This document shows, piece after piece, positions 58,913-64,000 of a stretch of 64,000 nt of DNA (positions within the stretch are counted from its first letter, which is position 1; every line of letters begins with the position of its first letter). The notes under the pieces were generated by a model. It did no database searches. It saw nothing but the letters and a program-made list of their open reading frames with translations, and was not told the DNA's origin. The position numbers were made by a program, and so were the translations under genes. This DNA comes from Candidatus Formimonas warabiya (lineage in GTDB: Bacteria; Bacillota; Dehalobacteriia; Dehalobacteriales; Dehalobacteriaceae). Location of the stretch: NCBI RefSeq assembly GCF_002777255.1, contig NZ_CP017634.1:4600903-4664902 (forward strand), in the 5' to 3' direction.

Positions 58913-60949
58913 ATGACCAGGTTATTGCATCTATGCAAGGTAGGAATTTTTAAATGTTTGTCGGCTGCCCTTTTGATGATCCTAACAATGGCATTTTTTC
59001 CGCCGCTTGTCAATGCTGACACTTCCGTACAAGTTGGCGCGGATCCCCAGGCTTGGGGTGTAAAACGGGACGCGGCGGAAATTGCAGGAAAAAGAACACA
59101 AAACTCTAAAACCTTTGATAACCATGACGGTAGCTATACGCTCGTTATTGGTCAGAATTATCACTATCAGACCTCTGAGGGAAAATGGGAAGAGATTGAC
59201 ACCAAGTTAGAAAATGCTTCAGGTAAAAAGATGAGCGGACAAGCCTATGATTTATCTGTAACCAAGGCTCCATTTCATGCGTATTTTGGAAAGAACAGCA
59301 ATGCTCCGCAATTATTTGAGGTACCGGGAAAAGGGCAGATCATAATTCAGCCGATAGATTCCAAGTCTAGTTCCGGAACGGTTACAGAAAATAAAATCAT
59401 GTATCCGGCCGTTTGGAAAGAAGTCGATTGGGTACGCACCGTATTACCGGAGGGTGTAAAATCGGATATCATACTGCATAATACAACTGCGCAAAACGAA
59501 TTTAGATTTAAGGTCCAAGCTCCCAACCTGGAGTATGAACAGCAATCGGATGGTACAGTTTTGTGGAAACAGGGCAAAGAAGTGGTGGCTATGTTTCGAG
59601 CGGCAACCGTAATGGACGCAGCGGGCAAAGAAGGGGTTGCCTATCAACGGATCGAGTCAACTGTTGCGGGTCTGGAACTCGTAATAGGAGTTGACCCTGA
59701 TTGGCTGGCAGCCCCGGACAGGGCGTGGCCTGTCACAATTGACCCAACGGTAACTATACAACCAAGTACGCAAACAGGAATAGATACTACTGTAAATTCT
59801 GGTTTGCCTACCTCAAGTTATGCAAGACAATTTTATATGTCTTATGGAAAAGATTCCAGAGGAAATTGGAGAGCATTATTAAAGTTTGATATTTCTAGCA
59901 TTCCTGCAAGCAAAGCCATAATATCAGCTAAAATACAAGTTACTTGTTATTATGGAACCAGCACCATTGCAATGTTACATAAGGTTACCTCTCGTTGGAT
60001 TGAAACTGTAACTTGGGATACACAACCAACATATGATGCAACGCCTATTTTGACCCTAGATACTCCATCTCCAGAGGCTAAACAACTATGGGATATTACA
60101 GCTTTGTTTACTTCTTGGTATAACGGGACTGTTCCTAATTATGGAGTTGTGTGGGAAAGAGATAACTGGCGTTGGAGTAGTTGGTATACGAGTGATTATT
60201 CAAAATCATCAGACAGACCTGCATTAATTGTTGTTTATACAACTGCCCCACTTGTTACTCCAACAAGTCCGCTGGGAACCGCTGCTGTACCATCCTATAT
60301 CAGCACGTTAACCCCTTCGATAACATGGAGTTACTCTGATACAGATGCAGATGCACAAGCATCTTATCAAGTAATCATTAAAAGATCAAGTGACGATGTA
60401 ACTGTTAAAGATAGTGGTGAAGTCGCAGGAGCAGCAACAAGTTACATAGTTCCCGCTTCTACTATTACGGTAAATACAAAATATTATTATCAAGTTAGAG
60501 TGAAAGACAGTAAAGGGGCATGGAGTAGTTATACCCCTTCCCAGTATTTTTTGGCATTGGCCAGTCCATCCAACTTTTCTCTTATACCTGGACAAACCAC
60601 GGTAAATGCCACCTGGAGCAGTAATGGAAACCCGGCTGATACTGTTTACCAGTTATGGCGGGGTAATCAAGTTGTATATCAAGGTACCGGATTATCATAC
60701 AGTGATACAGAATTAACACCCAATACTACTTATCAGTATTCCGTTAATGCCTTGGGTTCCGATGGCGGTGCCACAGATTCGGTTTCAGGTTCAGTTACCA
60801 CTTATTCTTCTACAACCATTATTATTGATTATAATTACGACAGCCAAAATAGGCTGAACTCCATTCAACTGCCCACGGGAGAGGTCATCACAAACTTCCA
60901 GTATGATGCCAATGGAAATCTCATTAAGCGACAAGTACTCGGTCAGTAA
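58913..60949 (+). CDS. Secreted DNRLRE/fibronectin-III protein with RHS-like tail
   Basis: 678 residues. A signal peptide (LSAALLMILTMAFFPPLVNA) precedes a region typical of WapA/RHS-associated surface proteins (DGSYTLVIGQNYHYQTSEGK). A DNRLRE domain spans ~285-445 (RALLKFDISSIPASK, TPSPEAKQLWDITALFTSWY). Two fibronectin-III-like modules cover ~450-640, and the last residues form one RHS/YD repeat (YDANGNLIKR). It has no toxin or protease domain. It sits 53 bp before the large RHS gene and probably forms a surface system with it. Confidence 0.85.
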   Translation: MTRLLHLCKVGIFKCLSAALLMILTMAFFPPLVNADTSVQVGADPQAWGVKRDAAEIAGKRTQNSKTFDNHDGSYTLVIGQNYHYQTSEGKWEEIDTKLENASGKKMSGQAYDLSVTKAPFHAYFGKNSNAPQLFEVPGKGQIIIQPIDSKSSSGTVTENKIMYPAVWKEVDWVRTVLPEGVKSDIILHNTTAQNEFRFKVQAPNLEYEQQSDGTVLWKQGKEVVAMFRAATVMDAAGKEGVAYQRIESTVAGLELVIGVDPDWLAAPDRAWPVTIDPTVTIQPSTQTGIDTTVNSGLPTSSYARQFYMSYGKDSRGNWRALLKFDISSIPASKAIISAKIQVTCYYGTSTIAMLHKVTSRWIETVTWDTQPTYDATPILTLDTPSPEAKQLWDITALFTSWYNGTVPNYGVVWERDNWRWSSWYTSDYSKSSDRPALIVVYTTAPLVTPTSPLGTAAVPSYISTLTPSITWSYSDTDADAQASYQVIIKRSSDDVTVKDSGEVAGAATSYIVPASTITVNTKYYYQVRVKDSKGAWSSYTPSQYFLALASPSNFSLIPGQTTVNATWSSNGNPADTVYQLWRGNQVVYQGTGLSYSDTELTPNTTYQYSVNALGSDGGATDSVSGSVTTYSSTTIIIDYNYDSQNRLNSIQLPTGEVITNFQYDANGNLIKRQVLGQ

Positions 60950-61002
60950 GGATAAAAAAGCACGGAAAAAATATAGATCTAAAATCAAGGGAGGGGTTTA
61001 TT

Positions 61003-64000
61003 TTGAAAAAAATTATCGTATGGCTGCTGATCGCCACATTTTTAGTCAGTAGTATTCCGGTCCCAGGCCTGGCCCAAACCGGTCAGGGAGATGTACAGGT
61101 TCAAGAGCAAATAACGGTCAATGAATCCGACGGTACTGAAGAACAGGACCAAGACCAAAGTATTGTTGATACGCCCCAAAATACCATTACCTCTGATGAA
61201 GAAGAAAACAGTATGACAACTGATCCGGATACACCCATATTCTCAAATCCCTCCGCGGATAACTCTGTAAATGATGAGGTATACGGCGAAGAAAACAATA
61301 CGGTAATAGAGGATGTATATGGAATTGATATGGAATTGCAAAACCTCAGACGGAAGGCCGTGATGGAAGTTCTATCCAGAATCAATACCTTTAACGCGGC
61401 TTCCGAAGAAGAGAAGCAGTTGATTCTTGAGGTTTTTCAAGTAGATGAAGAAACCATCTCAATTTTTGAAGAAAAGGGTTATTCACTGCTAGATGCCATA
61501 CAATTTGCGATTCTAGTCTTACACTACGATTTTTCGATCGCGGAAATAGAGCAGGCTACCACAGTGTATAAAGATTTTAAGAAAATAAGTTATGAACTGA
61601 TTCATCAAAAATTAGCTCAGGAACAGTTAAAGCTCACGGACGAAGATTCGGCAAATCTTTCATTAATGTCAAGTGATAGCGGCCTGGAAACGGATTATGA
61701 CAAATATTTTTCCGCTCCCTATGATGTAAAAACTGCCAACGACGAAAGTATTGATTATAACTCAGGACGGCTCAGCATCGAAAAGAATTTATTATCCTTG
61801 CCGGGAAGAAATCAGCTTGATTTAAACGTTTCAGTCAGGTATGATTCCGCAGTGGCAAATTTTTACGATTATACCTGGAGATACTGGCCAGGAGGTGGAG
61901 ACCCCTGGATCGGCAACTACACCTCGTCTACCGCCCCTTATTTAGAAGCACGGGATCAGCTTGGCCCGGGCTGGTCCTTCGGTTTTTCCTCCATAGAAAT
62001 TATTGAAACAGACGATGATGATGAGCTGTATTTGCACCTGGGAGACGGAAGAACATATAAAGTTAACTTTACTTCCACAGCGGGAGATTCAAATTTAAAA
62101 GACTATCCCGGAAAAGACCTGAGGCTGGAAACGGATGATGAGACGTTTACCAGTGGATACGAATGTTCCGCCTATGTTTTAATTCATAAGGACGGCAAGA
62201 AAGAGTACTTTGGCTATGAGGGAAAGCTATTGGGAATCACAGACAGATACAACAATACCATAAAATTCGAGTATACCACGGTGAGCGGAAATTCTGTCAT
62301 TTTAATTACAGACACTTTGAACCGGGTCACCAAAATCCTGTATGAAAACACGTCCCCGGGTAAAAAAGTAACCATATTGGAACCGGACAGCACACCCGCT
62401 GATACCGACAATCCCAGAACCCAATTATTCTTGGAACTAACAACCGTGAAATATGTTCTTACCAAAATAGTAGACCAGAAAAACCGGGAAACAACATTCA
62501 ACTATAATTATGACACAGGCATGTTTAACTTCTTTGATGGCGGTTGTATGATTCGGCAGGATGGACAAGATGTTATCCTTGATTCCCATGACGGATATAA
62601 TACATACGCGAACCTAACAAGTATCACATATCCCACAAGCGCATCCAGTTCTTATACATTCGAAAAAACGAACGGGAATCTTGGAGAAAAGGGAATCTAT
62701 GAATATTACCGGGTCAACGTCAGGAAAGATCTCGAGAATGGCTCCGAATACAACAAAAAGACCTTTAGCTATAGCGACCAGAACGGAGGGAACAATTACA
62801 CCGGTTACCCCAGCGCGCGGGATCCTAATTCCTTGCCCAGCACATTAGAATACAGCATCCAAATAGCGGATGAAAATAACAGAAAAGATATCTGCACATT
62901 TAACAACAAACATCTAAAAATAAAAGAAGAAAACAAAATTACCAATGGTGAAACGGAAACCCTGCTGAAAGAAACGACCAGCACGTATGACACCAATAAA
63001 TTACCTGATTTAGTAACCACGGTAAACTATGGTTATGCGGGAGACAATTTGACTGATGGAACTCAATTAACAAAGAGTCAAGATTATGATTATAATGAGT
63101 ACGGCGACCTGCTCAGGTATCTTGATGAACAAGGCGCGGTTACAGAGTATCAATACGAAGCAAACTATCATCAAAAAACTTTGGAAAAAAGAACAATTGA
63201 TCAAAGCAGATGGGCCAAAACCGAATACGGCGTTAATTCCAGCACCGGAAATGTCGAATGGATGAAACAATATTATACCGACAATGGCACCGAAAAAACC
63301 ATCAATACCTATTATCCCGCCTATGACAGCTATGGAAATATTCTGACCAGTCAGATCGAAAAAGAAAACGGCACGCGGATCCAAGAAAATTATGAATACA
63401 GCGCTACCTATAACCATGCCTATTTAACCAAAAAATATTCCACGGTCACAGATTATACCGGGAGCCCGGAAATCATTGAAGAAAACTACACCTATAATCT
63501 ATACACCGGGAGATTATTCACCGCAAATAATAACGGTCAAGAAACCAAATACTATTATGACGAATTAGGCAGGCAAACCAAAATCATCAATCCCGACCTG
63601 TCCGAAAAAAACATATCCTACAATGACACCACCAATACCGCCACCATTACCCTGGAAAACAACTTTCAGGCCAGGAACCTCTATGACGGGTTGGGCCGCT
63701 TAGTAAAAAAACAGGAAATCAAAGAAGGCCAGTGGGTGACCACCCAGGAAAACCATTATAACGCCCTCAGCCAGGTCGATTGGACAAAAGACGGCAAAAA
63801 CAACAACACCCGGTTTGAATATGACATTTTCGGCCGGGTCACCAAAACAATTAACCCCGATGCCACCTTCAGAAGGACCCAATATTACGACACAAAAAGC
63901 AAAAAAATCGAGATAAACGAAGAAAACGCGGAGCACGCCTATTTCTACGATCAAGGAGGAAACCTAATCAAAGAAACGGTCAAACCGCGCATCAATCAGG
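61003..64000 (+). CDS. Large RHS/YD-repeat surface protein, 3' part beyond window
   Basis: Open from TTG 61003 (GGGAGGGG upstream) to the window end, ~1,000 codons. A signal peptide (KKIIVWLLIATFLVSSIPVP) is followed by an acidic low-complexity stretch (~45-105), a helical segment and a beta-rich core (RLSIEKNLLSLPGRNQLDLN, QLGPGWSFGFSS). Many YD repeats follow (YNEYGDLLRYLDEQG, YYDELGRQTKI, YDIFGRVTKTINPDATF). RHS proteins wrap a C-terminal toxin or effector, which would lie outside the window. Codon use is more AT-rich than upstream genes. Confidence 0.88.
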   Translation, partial: MKKIIVWLLIATFLVSSIPVPGLAQTGQGDVQVQEQITVNESDGTEEQDQDQSIVDTPQNTITSDEEENSMTTDPDTPIFSNPSADNSVNDEVYGEENNTVIEDVYGIDMELQNLRRKAVMEVLSRINTFNAASEEEKQLILEVFQVDEETISIFEEKGYSLLDAIQFAILVLHYDFSIAEIEQATTVYKDFKKISYELIHQKLAQEQLKLTDEDSANLSLMSSDSGLETDYDKYFSAPYDVKTANDESIDYNSGRLSIEKNLLSLPGRNQLDLNVSVRYDSAVANFYDYTWRYWPGGGDPWIGNYTSSTAPYLEARDQLGPGWSFGFSSIEIIETDDDDELYLHLGDGRTYKVNFTSTAGDSNLKDYPGKDLRLETDDETFTSGYECSAYVLIHKDGKKEYFGYEGKLLGITDRYNNTIKFEYTTVSGNSVILITDTLNRVTKILYENTSPGKKVTILEPDSTPADTDNPRTQLFLELTTVKYVLTKIVDQKNRETTFNYNYDTGMFNFFDGGCMIRQDGQDVILDSHDGYNTYANLTSITYPTSASSSYTFEKTNGNLGEKGIYEYYRVNVRKDLENGSEYNKKTFSYSDQNGGNNYTGYPSARDPNSLPSTLEYSIQIADENNRKDICTFNNKHLKIKEENKITNGETETLLKETTSTYDTNKLPDLVTTVNYGYAGDNLTDGTQLTKSQDYDYNEYGDLLRYLDEQGAVTEYQYEANYHQKTLEKRTIDQSRWAKTEYGVNSSTGNVEWMKQYYTDNGTEKTINTYYPAYDSYGNILTSQIEKENGTRIQENYEYSATYNHAYLTKKYSTVTDYTGSPEIIEENYTYNLYTGRLFTANNNGQETKYYYDELGRQTKIINPDLSEKNISYNDTTNTATITLENNFQARNLYDGLGRLVKKQEIKEGQWVTTQENHYNALSQVDWTKDGKNNNTRFEYDIFGRVTKTINPDATFRRTQYYDTKSKKIEINEENAEHAYFYDQGGNLIKETVKPRINQ

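Noticed and set aside
1..64000. CRISPR arrays, tRNA/rRNA genes, complete insertion sequences or prophage
   Set aside because: No regularly spaced direct repeats, no cloverleaf or rRNA segments and no transposase or phage genes were recognised; the YvlD 'holin' family name is not evidence of a phage.

Overview
The window looks like a chromosomal segment of a strictly anaerobic, endospore-lineage Firmicute (Clostridia, Peptococcaceae-like). The grounds are strong AGGAGG-type ribosome sites, frequent GTG/TTG starts, YvlB/C/D-like and DUF2089 proteins, a clostridial lysine-fermentation gene set, and bacterial methylamine methyltransferases with in-frame UAG (pyrrolysine) codons. No species can be named. 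No rRNA, tRNA, CRISPR array, transposase or prophage was seen.

Layout. 1-5.7 kb: a truncated WYL-type regulator, an SDR dehydrogenase, an Fsr-like MFS exporter, an orphan leader-peptide attenuator, and a MutS2-like ATPase without an Smr domain. About 310 nt of highly structured, terminator-ended sequence (5345-5663) is a probable noncoding RNA. 5.7-14.1 kb, minus strand: a cobalamin riboswitch heads a six-gene operon with an ECF transporter (S, fused A1A2, T), a UbiD-like prenyl-FMN decarboxylase and HyuA/HyuB. 14.2-20.4 kb: a histidine kinase and a receiver-TPR regulator, a GT4 glycosyltransferase, a PHP protein, a HAD hydrolase and YjbQ. 20.4-29.9 kb is a potassium region: a c-di-AMP riboswitch before KtrA, then kdpFABC-kdpD-kdpE with a candidate KdpE box. 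29.9-38.6 kb: Yvl-like genes, lgt, a stalk-domain protein, a phosphoesterase, an amidase, an orphan GvpL/F protein, LysO and an EamA transporter.

38.6-50.4 kb is a lysine-fermentation region: thiolase, kdd, kamB, a PAS-sigma54 activator, kamD, kamE, kce, lysP and kamA. Three sigma-54 (GG-N10-GC) promoters precede the thiolase, lysP and kamA. Each has a tandem pair of 16-nt dyads (TGCC-N8-GGCA or close variants) upstream, which suggests one regulon driven by the embedded activator. 50.5-58.5 kb: an MttB homologue without pyrrolysine, a CoA-transferase pair whose B subunit is frameshifted in a G6 run, then mtbB(UAG), mtbC, mttB(UAG) and a class III aminotransferase. 58.9-64 kb: a secreted DNRLRE/fibronectin-type protein and the start of a large RHS-repeat protein that runs off the window.

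How it fits together (inference): lysine is imported by LysP and converted by KamA and KamDE (AdoCbl), Kdd and Kce towards acetoacetate, which the CoA-transferase and thiolase take to acetyl-CoA. Methylamines feed methyl groups through the corrinoid protein MtbC. Both branches need corrinoids, so the B12-riboswitch ECF operon in the same window is noteworthy. Pyrrolysine synthesis genes, kal, kamC and the methylamine activation genes are not in the window.
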